64,000 bases of DNA from Hominenteromicrobium sp900549945 (GTDB lineage Bacteria; Bacillota; Clostridia; Oscillospirales; Acutalibacteraceae): NCBI GenBank assembly GCA_902472305.1, contig CABRNK010000009.1, positions 21,791-85,790 on the forward strand, written 5' to 3'. The position numbers were made by a program, and so were the translations under genes. Below the pieces are notes generated by a model that was given only the letters and a program-made list of their open reading frames with translations, made no database searches and was not told the origin of the DNA. How positions within the stretch are numbered: the stretch's first letter is position 1; every line of letters begins with the position of its first letter. Of this stretch, positions 34,719 to 43,190 are shown in pieces.

Positions 34719-36508
34719 AAAAGCTCGGCTCCATCAAAAGCAAGCTGATCCTTATGCTGATCACCGTCATCGCCTTCTGCTTTGCGGCGACCTGCGGGTA
34801 CTACGCCTTCGTGCTCAATTTGATCCGCGACAAGGAGGAGGTATACGTGCGCAACTCCGTCAATCAGGTCGTCCAAAACATACAGACCTCCACGGAGGAT
34901 ATGATCCGCTTTGCAAAGATCGCCTCGACCAGCAACGCGACGCAGGATTTTCTCACGAGCAGCGACCCGCTCACGAGGCTGGAAAACTCGCGGGATGTTT
35001 CAAACTCGATCTTCTCCATCACGCAGGACAGCTCGGAGATCGCCATCCTCATCATGGAGGAGGACGGCGTCGCGCTCGCGCCGAAGCCGCTCCTCACCGT
35101 CATCGACGCGCTCGAGAGCGACTATCTGCCCGCCCTATCTGGAAAATCCACCGGCTTCACCGGCCTGATGCACAACAGCTACGACGGCGTGAGCTATTTC
35201 GCCTATTACAGGTCGATTCTCGACATCAAGAAAGACGTGCAGCTCCAGCGGCAGATCGGCGCCTGCGTCGTGCTGAAATCCCTCAACACGCTGCAAAAGT
35301 GCATCAATCTGGTCGAGACGACGCCGCACTCCCTGTTCTATGTTCTCGACGACGACCTCGAGGTGATCGTCTCCAACCAGAGCCAAACGGATTCCGCCGC
35401 CGCAGACCTGCTCCACAACCTGCGCACCGGAACGCTCGCGAACGGGGCGGTCCGCTCCGTCAACGGCAGCGACCACATGATCCTGTTCCAGTCGGTGCCC
35501 AATACGGACTGGCTCGTCGTGGGCGCGGTGCCGCTCAACGAGATCAATTCCGACCTGACGGGCCTTCTGTTTCTCGGCATCACCGTTCTGCTTTTGCTCG
35601 GGCTTCTGTTCGGGTTCTGGGGCATCGCCATCTTCCGCTCCGTGGCCCTGCCGGTCTTTGAGATCTCGAGGTTTTTAAAGGGCGACGCGTACTCAAAGCT
35701 CCACAAGCGGCTGTACCTCAAGAATGAGAACGAAGTCGGCGTTCTCGCCGAGCAGATCAACCGCATGCTCGACGAGCTTTCGGAGATGACGCACACGATC
35801 CTGCGGAACAACTCCAACATGTACGAGCTCGACCTCGCGCGCAAGCGCGCCGAGCTTTCGGCCCTGCAAAGCCAGATCAACCCGCACTTTCTCTACAACA
35901 CGCTCGACTGCATCAAGGGCTACGGCTATCTGCTCGAGAGCGGCGAGATCGTGCAGATAGCCGATTCGCTCGCCCAGATCATGCGCTACTGCATCAAGGG
36001 GCGCGACATCGTCGCCCTTTCCGACGAGATCGGCATCGTCCGGCAGTATCTCTCCATCATCTCCATCCGCTTCGACAACCGCTTCGCCTTCGAAATTGAT
36101 ATTCCAGAAAGCGTTCAGGCTGTGAAGATGCCCCGCTTCATCCTCCAGCCGCTTGTGGAAAACGCCATCTACCACGGTCTCGAGCCCAAATACGGCGCGG
36201 GCCGCCTGCGCATTTACTGCTGCGGCGAAGCGCCCGGCACGGTGCAGATCTGCATCGCGGACAACGGCGCCGGCATCCCGCCCGACATACTGCAAAAAAT
36301 ACATGCGGAGCTTTCCGGCTCGAGCCCGCAGAGCCTTTTCGGCGTCGAGAGCCAAAAGGGGCTCGCGCTTTTGAACATCAACCAGCGCATACGCCAGTTC
36401 TTCGGGCCGGAATACGGCCTTTCGCTCGAAAGCACGCCCGGCGCGGGGACGCTCGTGCGCATCAGCATCCCGACAGAAGCCCCAGAGCCGCCCGCCCCAG
36501 CGGATTGA
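34715..36508 (+). CDS. Sensor histidine kinase, YesM type
   Basis: The 597-residue membrane kinase has an N-terminal helix (KLILMLITVIAFCFAATC) and an extracellular sensor region of about 250 residues. A second helix near residue 290 (GLLFLGITVLLLLGLLFGFWG) and a HAMP-like linker follow. The His_kinase motif is LQSQINPHFLYNTLD, and a C-terminal ATPase domain has LVENAIYHGLEP and DNGAGIPP. It probably senses an oligosaccharide or loaded binding protein. The ATG overlaps the regulator stop (ATGA), so the pair is coupled. A 15-bp terminator stem follows. Confidence 0.94.
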   Translation: MKKLGSIKSKLILMLITVIAFCFAATCGYYAFVLNLIRDKEEVYVRNSVNQVVQNIQTSTEDMIRFAKIASTSNATQDFLTSSDPLTRLENSRDVSNSIFSITQDSSEIAILIMEEDGVALAPKPLLTVIDALESDYLPALSGKSTGFTGLMHNSYDGVSYFAYYRSILDIKKDVQLQRQIGACVVLKSLNTLQKCINLVETTPHSLFYVLDDDLEVIVSNQSQTDSAAADLLHNLRTGTLANGAVRSVNGSDHMILFQSVPNTDWLVVGAVPLNEINSDLTGLLFLGITVLLLLGLLFGFWGIAIFRSVALPVFEISRFLKGDAYSKLHKRLYLKNENEVGVLAEQINRMLDELSEMTHTILRNNSNMYELDLARKRAELSALQSQINPHFLYNTLDCIKGYGYLLESGEIVQIADSLAQIMRYCIKGRDIVALSDEIGIVRQYLSIISIRFDNRFAFEIDIPESVQAVKMPRFILQPLVENAIYHGLEPKYGAGRLRIYCCGEAPGTVQICIADNGAGIPPDILQKIHAELSGSSPQSLFGVESQKGLALLNINQRIRQFFGPEYGLSLESTPGAGTLVRISIPTEAPEPPAPAD

Positions 36509-36517
36509 CCGTCCTTT

Positions 36518-36551
36518 GAAAGCCGCGCCGTCCTGTGACGGCGCGGCTTTC
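36518..36551 (+). terminator. Terminator after the two-component operon
   Basis: A perfect 15-bp stem GAAAGCCGCGCCGTC / GACGGCGCGGCTTTC with a CTGT loop begins about ten bases after the kinase stop. The U-tract is short. Confidence 0.75.
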
Positions 36552-36630
36552 TGCGCGCACGGGAAAATACGGCTTCCAAAGACCCGCGCTTTTATTTGTA
36601 ATTCATTTCCGCGAATCAGATTCCCGATGT

Positions 36631-36658
36631 TTGCATCATGGTGCAGCGGCCGTATGTT
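36631..36658 (+). promoter_or_regulatory. Possible promoter of the small HTH gene
   Basis: TTGCAT (36631-36636) and TATGTT (36653-36658) are separated by 16 bases, about 40 bases before the gene. Confidence 0.35.
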
Positions 36659-36700
36659 TTGTAGAATTTTGGTAAATTCTGTCAAGGAAGGGAATTTACC

Positions 36701-36967
36701 ATGAGGGAACAACTGCACGCAATACTTAGGGACTATTTTCGCGGCGAGCTCCTGAAAACGCACCACAACACCGAGGGCATGACGCAGGAGCTGATGGCCT
36801 CCATTCTGGAGATGAGCACGCGCGCCTATGCCGATCTGGAAAGCGGGAAATCCTGCTGCAGCGCGGAAACACTCGTGCTGTACCTCCACCGCCTTTGCCC
36901 CGATGCGGGCGCATTTTTTGCCGGCCTCTTCGCGCGGCTTGAGGAGGCGGCGCGAAACGACGGGTAA
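36701..36967 (+). CDS. Small XRE-like helix-turn-helix protein
   Basis: The 88-residue protein contains a probable XRE-type helix-turn-helix (TQELMASILEMSTRAYADLESGKS), where DLESGK matches the usual end of the third helix. The target is unknown. The ATG follows CAAGGAAGGGAATTTACC. It stands alone after the two-component terminator. The 266-base gap after it (36968-37233) holds no gene I can support and only weak promoter-like sequence. Confidence 0.65.
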   Translation: MREQLHAILRDYFRGELLKTHHNTEGMTQELMASILEMSTRAYADLESGKSCCSAETLVLYLHRLCPDAGAFFAGLFARLEEAARNDG

Positions 36968-37233
36968 GGCGTTTTAGGCATATCTGGATTCCAGTATTTT
37001 GGTCTGCCGCCGTTTTTTGAAAGCGCGCAGCGGCTTTATTTTTTATGCGCACTTTCAGAAAAGGACGCCGCCCGGCTCCGATGGACCGCTGAAGCGCCGG
37101 GTGGCCCTGTCCTGTGCTTTTCGTCGAATTTTGTCAATAAATCCCCTTTCTATGAAGTCTGTTTCGTGGTATATATTTCCACTTTGCAGTATCATTATAT
37201 AGAACCGATCAATGAAACGGAGGCTTGTCTGAA

Positions 37234-37503
37234 ATGGACGAGAAAAAGAACACAATTCTACAAAACAGTGCGGCAGAGGCGGAGGGCCCGCGGATCCCCC
37301 TCGTCAACCAAGATATTTTCGAGAACGACGCGCTTCTCATCAACCGCTTTTTCTACCTCAGTCCGACCCTCTCGGGCGGCCTGCTGATCTGTAAGATTTC
37401 GTATGAGGAAAGCGTCTTTCTAAAGGACGGCGACGAGGATCTCTGCCTGCTGCACACCACCTGCCGCACCGCGCCGGACACCTTTTCCGTCCGCCTTTCC
37501 TAA
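37234..37503 (+). CDS. Small hypothetical protein
   Basis: The 89-residue protein is not recognised. It is acidic, without a signal peptide or membrane segment, and ends with CLLHTTCRTAPDTFSVRLS. ATG 37234 is ten bases after CGGAGG; an in-frame TTG at 37225 lies too close to that site. A terminator hairpin directly after the stop supports a real transcript. Its codon use is like that of its neighbours. Confidence 0.55.
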   Translation: MDEKKNTILQNSAAEAEGPRIPLVNQDIFENDALLINRFFYLSPTLSGGLLICKISYEESVFLKDGDEDLCLLHTTCRTAPDTFSVRLS

Positions 37504-37520
37504 CCCCCCACGGACGCAGA

Positions 37521-37551
37521 AAACCGCCGCGCACAAATGGCACGGCGGTTT
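37521..37551 (+). terminator. Terminator after the small hypothetical gene
   Basis: A perfect 9-bp stem AAACCGCCG / CGGCGGTTT with a 13-base loop, followed by a T-rich stretch. Confidence 0.65.
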
Positions 37552-37664
37552 CGCCTTTCTCTATTTTTCTTCTGCCTGCGGGCGGAACCCCGCGCACTGC
37601 CGGGTTTGAAACAATCATACCGAATATAAGCATATAAAAATTGAAAGTCACATCCTGCCTTATG

Positions 37665-37698
37665 GAAAAGCGCCGCGGGAAGGTTTCCCCGCGGCGCT
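37665..37698 (-). terminator. Terminator after mscL
   Basis: AGCGCCGCGGG (37669-37679) pairs perfectly with CCCGCGGCGCT (37688-37698). Read on the minus strand it ends in TTTT, six bases after the mscL stop. Confidence 0.8.
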
Positions 37699-37704
37699 GC
37701 CGTT

Positions 37705-38157
37705 TTATCCCTCTATTTTTCCCAAATCAGAACCTTTTCCGCCGTCCTCCTCCGGCGGAAGCACAGAGGCACAGTGCGGACACTTCACGGCGCCGACCTT
37801 CACATCGTCTGAAAGGCAGTACGGGCAGGTTTTGGTCGTCGGTGCGGCGGGCGCCTCCTCCTTTTTCGAGACCATGCCCCGCGCCGCATTGAATGCCTTC
37901 ATGACCGCGAAAATCACCGCGGCGGTGATGAAAAACGTGATCACCGCATTGATGAACGAACCGATCGCAAAGCCGCCCGGCGCCCACTCGGCAAATGTCG
38001 TATTCGGCAGAAACAGGCCCACGATCGGCGTGACGATGTCGGTGACCGCTGAATTAACGACCGACGTGAACGCGGAGGCCACCACAACGCCGACCGCCAT
38101 ATCGAGCACATTGCCGCGCGCGATGAATTCCCGAAACTCGTTCCATATTTTTTTCAT
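37705..38157 (-). CDS. mscL: Large-conductance mechanosensitive channel with zinc-ribbon tail
   Basis: MscL is a pentameric membrane channel that opens under hypo-osmotic shock to release solutes. The first ~95 residues are canonical: MKKIWNEFREFIARGNVLDMAVGVVV, the IVTPIVGLF turn and a second helix AVITFFITAAVIFAVMKAFN. The C-terminus is unusual: after a short linker, Cys111-x2-Cys114 and Cys126-x2-Cys129 form a predicted zinc ribbon in place of the plain helical bundle end. ATG 38157 is chosen because the MscL start is conserved; upstream codons are non-coding. Confidence 0.94.
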   Translation of the reverse strand: MKKIWNEFREFIARGNVLDMAVGVVVASAFTSVVNSAVTDIVTPIVGLFLPNTTFAEWAPGGFAIGSFINAVITFFITAAVIFAVMKAFNAARGMVSKKEEAPAAPTTKTCPYCLSDDVKVGAVKCPHCASVLPPEEDGGKGSDLGKIEG

Positions 38158-38210
38158 TTGATTTCCTCGTCTTTCCCTGCCCCTCAGGACAAATTTATTT
38201 TTTTCGGCTA

Positions 38211-38239
38211 ATTCTACCAAAATACGAGTGAATTTTCAA
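38211..38239 (-). promoter_or_regulatory. Predicted promoter of mscL
   Basis: On the minus strand TTGAAA (plus 38234-38239) lies 17 bases from TAGAAT (plus 38211-38216), about 55 bases before the start. The rest of the 38158-38596 gap holds one other promoter (38536-38564) and G+C-rich sequence near 38400-38450 without clear meaning. Confidence 0.6.
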
Positions 38240-38535
38240 GCGACTGGAACCCGATTCCGGCAAATACAGCAAAACGGAGACTGCGCCGCCAGATTTTAGC
38301 ATAGGTATAGAGAGAATACACATAAATATGTTTCATAAAATGTACTCTTCAAACACTTCCTGCCGGTTTAATAGAAATACGCACGGCTTTTCCTGAAACA
38401 GGCCGGCCTTTTTATACCAGCCCGCCCCGCCGGCGGGTTTGGGTGCCCGCCGTTGCCTCACGCGGACGGGTGCGCCCGGATACCCCATACATCGGCTGAT
38501 TTCGAGCTTTTTTTGACGTTTTTTCCTTCCGAGTA

Positions 38536-38564
38536 TTGTTGCAGCCCGCGGAATATGCTATACT
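38536..38564 (+). promoter_or_regulatory. Predicted promoter of the CmpB-type gene
   Basis: TTGTTG (38536-38541), a 17-base spacer and TATACT (38559-38564) preceded by TG (extended -10), 32 bases before the start codon. Confidence 0.65.
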
Positions 38565-38596
38565 TTCGTATACCGAATGAAAAAGGAGATGAATGC

Positions 38597-40189
38597 ATGG
38601 CATTCGACATTTGGAAATTTCTCTGGTATTTTATGCTGGCTTCCTTCTGCGGGTGGCTCTCGGAGGTCGCATACAACGCCATCGTACACAAAAAATTCAA
38701 GAACCCCGGCATGCTCAACGGCCCGTACTGCCCGCAGTACGGCCTGATGATCGCGCTTCCGTGGGCGGCGCTGACCGCCGTGCACCTCGAGCGCGGCGCG
38801 GTGGCAACGCTTTTCGCCTGCCTGCTCTCGAGCTTTCTCGTGGAGCTGCTTTTCGCGTGGGTGCTGAACCGCACGGCGAAGATCCGCCTGCGGGATTATT
38901 CCGCGTTCAAATGGAACCTCAAGGGCTACATATGCGTGCCGCTCGCTCTGCTGCGCGGCGTGATCTTCACGCCGATCCTGATGTTCGTGCTCCCCATCCT
39001 CAGCCTGCTTCTGAACTATGTGAACCGCACGATCGGCTGGATCATCCTCGGCGTTTTCCTCGGGCTTCTGCTGCTCGACATCGTTGTGACGGTCATCACC
39101 GTCGCGAAGCTGAGCCATCAGTTCAAGAGCCTCGCCGAGCTCGGCGAGCGTGTGCGGGAAGCGCGCGACGCGCTCGGCAGCGCCGTAACCGAAAAGGCCA
39201 TCGACGCCGCCGAAGCGATCGACGAGCTCGACCTCGACGACAAGCTGCTCAAGGCGCAGGAGAGCGCCGAGGAAAGCTACACCGCCCTTTTGAATAAGTC
39301 GAATTTCTTCAAGCGGCGCTTTCTCAGCGCCTCGCCCGATATGACCTCCGCGCAGTATGAAAAGGAACTGGACGCGTACCGCATCACGACGGCGGAGCGC
39401 AAAAAGCGGCAGGCTGAGCGCGAGGCGCGCAATCTCTACGAATACGAGGCGACCTTTGCGAACCCGGAGGACCGCCCGTTTGCCTTCGGCATGAACCTGA
39501 CAAAGCTGTTCTGGATCTTTTTGATCGGCTGCGTCGTCGGCTTCATCCTAGAGGAATGCTGGGCGTTCTTCATCGCGCACACGATTGAGCTGCGCGTGGG
39601 CCTCGTTTACGGCCCGTTCCAGCCGATTTACGGCGGCGGAGCGGCGATCATCACGCTCTGCCTCTACCGGCTCTACAGGCAGAACAGCGCCGTGATCTTC
39701 ATCGCGAGCGGCTTCATCGGGGCGGCGTTCGAATACCTGTGCAGCCTCGGGCAGGAGCTTGTTTTCGGCACCGTTTCCTGGGACTACAGCGATACGCCGT
39801 TCAACATCGACGGGCGCACGAACCTGATGTTCGGGCTGATCTGGGGCACGCTCGGGCTGATCTGGCTCAAGAGCCTTTACCCCGCGATCTCGCGCTGGAT
39901 CGAGAAGATCCCGAAGCGCATCGGCGGCATGCTGACCATCGTGCTCGCCGCGTTCATGATCTTCGACGCGTTTATTTCCTGCGCCGCGCTGATCCGCGCC
40001 GACGAGCGCAGCCGCGGCGTTCCGGCCACATCGTCGTTCCAGTATTTTCTCGACAAGCACCTCGACGACAGCTACCTCGCGCTCGTCTACCCGAATATGC
40101 AGAAGGTGAACGAGGACGGCACAAAGAGCGAGCCGCTCAAGGACATGGACTTTTCCGGAACCGCGCAGGATCTCCAAAACAACGGATAA
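38597..40189 (+). CDS. Tandem CmpB-type (PF06541) membrane protein
   Basis: The 530-residue protein has two copies of the CmpB domain, annotated as putative ABC transporter type IV. Copy one is near residues 10-180 (CGWLSEVAYNAIVHKKFKN, then GPYCPQYG). Copy two is near 300-450 (VGFILEECWAFFIAHTIELR, then GPFQPIYGGGA). A charged helical linker of about 110 residues joins them. No ATPase is encoded nearby, so transport is not established. The ATG at 38597 follows AAAAGGAGATGAATGC; a longer frame upstream overlaps the promoter. A terminator follows at 40199. Confidence 0.85.
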   Translation: MAFDIWKFLWYFMLASFCGWLSEVAYNAIVHKKFKNPGMLNGPYCPQYGLMIALPWAALTAVHLERGAVATLFACLLSSFLVELLFAWVLNRTAKIRLRDYSAFKWNLKGYICVPLALLRGVIFTPILMFVLPILSLLLNYVNRTIGWIILGVFLGLLLLDIVVTVITVAKLSHQFKSLAELGERVREARDALGSAVTEKAIDAAEAIDELDLDDKLLKAQESAEESYTALLNKSNFFKRRFLSASPDMTSAQYEKELDAYRITTAERKKRQAEREARNLYEYEATFANPEDRPFAFGMNLTKLFWIFLIGCVVGFILEECWAFFIAHTIELRVGLVYGPFQPIYGGGAAIITLCLYRLYRQNSAVIFIASGFIGAAFEYLCSLGQELVFGTVSWDYSDTPFNIDGRTNLMFGLIWGTLGLIWLKSLYPAISRWIEKIPKRIGGMLTIVLAAFMIFDAFISCAALIRADERSRGVPATSSFQYFLDKHLDDSYLALVYPNMQKVNEDGTKSEPLKDMDFSGTAQDLQNNG

Positions 40190-40198
40190 AAACAGATA

Positions 40199-40245
40199 AA
40201 AGGTGCAGCCGCTTCCCCATACGAAGCCGGCTGCACCTTTATTCT
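40199..40245. terminator. Bidirectional terminator between convergent genes
   Basis: A 12-bp stem AAAGGTGCAGCC / GGCTGCACCTTT with an inner GCTTC/GAAGC stem and T-rich ends on both strands. It serves the CmpB gene (plus) and the esterase gene (minus). Confidence 0.8.
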
Positions 40246-40258
40246 CTTATTCCGCTGC

Positions 40259-41104
40259 TCACACCGGCAGATTTTCGAGCACATATTGTATGTGCTCGTC
40301 CCAGAATGCCCAGCTGTGCGTGCCGGGGAATTCCGCATAGTCGTTTTCGATGCCGAGCGCGTCGAGATGCGCCTTAAAGCGGCGGTTCGGCCCGAGCGCG
40401 AGCGCGTCCTCCGTGCCGCAGCGCAGAATCAGCTTCGGCAGCGGCGCGCCGCCCGCCTTGGCCTTTTCGGCGAGGCGGAACAGGTTGTCCGCGTCGTTTT
40501 GCTCGAATTCGGCGGGCGCGCCGAAGTTCACGAAAAACTGCATGCCGCGCGCGTAATCCGCCGGGTCGAGCATTTCCCGGGCCGCGCGCAGCGCCTCAAT
40601 GCCGGAAAGCCCGCGCACAGCCTCCGGCAGAATACCGACGCGGTCGCAGCCCGCGGAAAGCGCGCCGACGACCGAAAAATCTTCGGGCAGCGCGAGGCCG
40701 ATTTTCAGCGCGCCGTAGCCGCCCATCGAAAGCCCGGCGACAAATTTTTCCTCGCGCCGGCGCGACAGGTTGAAATACCGCGCGCATACCTGCGGCACTT
40801 CCTTCGCCACAAAATCGAAGTAGCGGAATCCGTACTGCTGGTTCGTGTACGCGCCGAGGTGCGTCGTCATCATCACGACTGCGAGGCGCTTTTCCGCCAC
40901 GTACCGCTCGATCGACGTGCGCCGCTGCCAGATTGTCTGGTCGTCGCTCGTGCCGTGGAGCAGGTAGAGCGCCGGAATCGGCGCGTCGCTTTCTTCCCGC
41001 GCGCCGCCGACGCCGATGCCCTGCGCCATCTCCGGCAGAACGATCGTGAGCGCCGTCTGCATGCCAAGCGCGGGCGAAAAATACTTGAAATCCACAAGTG
41101 CCAT
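40259..41104 (-). CDS. Esterase D / tributyrin esterase family hydrolase
   Basis: The 281-residue alpha/beta hydrolase has the nucleophile elbow GLSMGGYG (Ser126), the oxyanion-side segment YLLHGTSDDQTIW, an Asp in CGTEDALALG and a C-terminal His in GTHSWAFW. These are marks of the PF00756 esterase family (tributyrin esterase, acyl-glycan esterases). There is no signal peptide, so it acts in the cytoplasm, perhaps de-acylating imported sugars. It is the last gene of a leftward group with galT 44 bases upstream. Confidence 0.9.
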   Translation of the reverse strand: MALVDFKYFSPALGMQTALTIVLPEMAQGIGVGGAREESDAPIPALYLLHGTSDDQTIWQRRTSIERYVAEKRLAVVMMTTHLGAYTNQQYGFRYFDFVAKEVPQVCARYFNLSRRREEKFVAGLSMGGYGALKIGLALPEDFSVVGALSAGCDRVGILPEAVRGLSGIEALRAAREMLDPADYARGMQFFVNFGAPAEFEQNDADNLFRLAEKAKAGGAPLPKLILRCGTEDALALGPNRRFKAHLDALGIENDYAEFPGTHSWAFWDEHIQYVLENLPV

Positions 41105-41148
41105 GGTTTTCTCTCCCCTTTTTTATGTTCGGCGGCCGGCGCGCACCG

Positions 41149-42639
41149 TCACACGCGCTCGATAAACCGTCGGAACGCCGCGCGGCCCTCGGGCGTGCAT
41201 TTGTAAACGCCCGCGTCCTCGAGCACCCGGACGAACACCGCGCCGACCTCGTCGCAGAGAATCGCTTCGGCATTCTCCGCGTTCAGTTCCGGATGCTTCC
41301 GCACGACTTCCTTCGCCCAGTCCGCATGCTTTGCGATGCGCTCGTCCGCCGCAACGTCCGCGCCGCGCACGAGCGCGTCGGCGAGGAGCTGCAGCTCCGC
41401 CTTGAGCCGCGACGGCAGCACTGCAAGGCCCATGACCTCGATCAGGCCGATGTTTTCCTTTTTGATGTGGTGCAGCTCGCCGTGCGGGTGATAGACGCCG
41501 AGCGGGTACGCTTCGGTCGTGATGTTGTTGCGCAGGGCGAGATCGAGCTCGAACACGCCGCCTACACAGCGGGCGATCGGCGTGATCGTGTTGTGCGGCT
41601 CGCCGTCCGTCTCGGCAAAGATGAACGCCGCCTCGTCCGTGTAGCCGCGCCAGCGGTCGAGCACGCGCGAGGCGAGCTCGATCAGGCGCGCCGGCTCCTT
41701 CGAGCGCAAACGCAGCACGGAGACCGGCCAATTCAGGATGCCTGCCTCCACATCCTCAAAGCCGCGGATCGTGCAGTGCTCCTCGATATTCGCCTTCGCC
41801 ATCGCGAACGTGTAGCGGCCGCCCTGATAGTGGTCGTGCGTGAGGATCGACCCGCCGACGATCGGCAGATCGGCGTTCGAGCCGAGGAAGTAGTGCGGGT
41901 ACTGCCCGACGAAATCGAAGAGCTTTCGGAACGTGCGCGCGTCGATCTGCATCGGCGTGTGCTCGCCGCAGAAAACGATGCAGTGCTCGTTGTAGTAGAC
42001 GTAGGGGGAATACTGGAGATACCAGTCCGCCCCATTGATCGCGACCGGCACCGCGCGGTGGTTCTGGCGCGCCGGGAAATTCATGCGGCCCGCATAGCCG
42101 ATATTTTCCTTGCAGAGCATGCAGGCCGGGTAGCCCGAGGCCTTCATCGTTTTCGCCGCCGCAATCGCCTTCGGGTCCTTCTCGGGCTTCGAGAGGTTGA
42201 TCGTAATGTCGATGTCGCCGAAGCGCGGGTCGCTGTACACCCACTTTAAGTCGCGCGCGACGCGCTCGCGGCGGATGTAGTTGCAGTCGCCGCAGAAGCG
42301 GTAGAACCAGTCGGTCGCCTGCTCGGGAGACTGCGCGTACAGCGACCGGAACCGCGCGTTCACCGCCGAGGGGCGCATCGTCAAAAGCCCCATCAGCTTC
42401 GTGTCGAACAAATCGCGCTCCGTCGCGCTCTCCCCGATGATCCCGCGCAAAACGGCCTCATCGCAGAGCGCGTCCAAAAGCGCGCCGAGGCTCTCGAACG
42501 GCTCCGCCGCCTCTGCCGCCCAGTCGTCCTCGCAGAACGCCTCGAGCAGCCGGTTGCGCGTGTAAACCGCGTCGTCCGGCTCGATCAGGCCCGTTTGGAT
42601 CCCGTACCCGACGAGCGCCTCAATTTTCCCGTACAGCAT
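41149..42639 (-). CDS. galT: Galactose-1-phosphate uridylyltransferase, class II
   Basis: GalT swaps galactose-1-phosphate with UDP-glucose in the Leloir pathway. The 496-residue protein is of the Firmicutes class II type, with FRSLYAQSPEQATDWFYRF and the active-site region SILTHDHYQGGRYTF. YPLGVYHPHGELHHIKKENIGLIEVMG near residue 420 is also a family mark. ATG 42639 follows GGAGGGTGATTTT; a longer frame from 42717 has no ribosome site. galK and galE are not adjacent. Confidence 0.95.
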   Translation of the reverse strand: MLYGKIEALVGYGIQTGLIEPDDAVYTRNRLLEAFCEDDWAAEAAEPFESLGALLDALCDEAVLRGIIGESATERDLFDTKLMGLLTMRPSAVNARFRSLYAQSPEQATDWFYRFCGDCNYIRRERVARDLKWVYSDPRFGDIDITINLSKPEKDPKAIAAAKTMKASGYPACMLCKENIGYAGRMNFPARQNHRAVPVAINGADWYLQYSPYVYYNEHCIVFCGEHTPMQIDARTFRKLFDFVGQYPHYFLGSNADLPIVGGSILTHDHYQGGRYTFAMAKANIEEHCTIRGFEDVEAGILNWPVSVLRLRSKEPARLIELASRVLDRWRGYTDEAAFIFAETDGEPHNTITPIARCVGGVFELDLALRNNITTEAYPLGVYHPHGELHHIKKENIGLIEVMGLAVLPSRLKAELQLLADALVRGADVAADERIAKHADWAKEVVRKHPELNAENAEAILCDEVGAVFVRVLEDAGVYKCTPEGRAAFRRFIERV

Positions 42640-42720
42640 AAAATCACCCTCCAGTATTTTCCCGGCACAGCGGCGCAGGCCGCCCCGCATTTTAATCCAT
42701 CCGCCGCACAATCTCACACA

Positions 42721-43152
42721 TCAAAAATACAGCGTAAAAATCAGCGCGTCCTCGCGCGGCGCCTTGTAAAAATCCCGCCGCACGCCCGCCTTTTCGAAGC
42801 CGAGCGAAGCGTAAAGCGACACCGCCGGCACATTCGAGGCGCGCACCTCGAGCGTAATGAACGCGCCGCCCGCCCGGGCATGCCCGACCAGCGCCGCAGT
42901 CAGCGCGCGGCCGATCCCCCGCCCGCGGTGCGCGGGCAGCACGGCGATGTTATCGACATAGCTTTCGCCGAGCACGGTGTGCATGCCGGCGTAGCCGAGC
43001 ACCGCGCCGTTTTCCACGGCCGCAATGAAATACGCCGCCGGGTTCTCGATTTCCTCCGAAAGCGATTTCTCGCTCCACGGCTCTGAAAAGCACAGCCGCT
43101 CGAGCGCCGCGATCTGCGGGATATGGCACGCCGCCATGCGCACGATTTCCAT
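42721..43152 (-). CDS. rimI: Ribosomal protein S18-alanine N-acetyltransferase RimI-like
   Basis: The 143-residue GNAT protein has the RimI marks IPQIAALERLCFSEPWSEKSL, the acetyl-CoA loop RGRGIGRAL and LEVRASNVPAVSLYASLGF. It transfers acetyl groups to protein N-termini, classically S18. The ATG at 43152 follows AGGGGGCGGTAAA. tsaB/tsaD, its common partners, are not adjacent, so the exact target is less sure. Confidence 0.85.
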   Translation of the reverse strand: MEIVRMAACHIPQIAALERLCFSEPWSEKSLSEEIENPAAYFIAAVENGAVLGYAGMHTVLGESYVDNIAVLPAHRGRGIGRALTAALVGHARAGGAFITLEVRASNVPAVSLYASLGFEKAGVRRDFYKAPREDALIFTLYF

Positions 43153-43190
43153 TTTACCGCCCCCTAAAGCACCGGCTGAAACCGGAAAAT

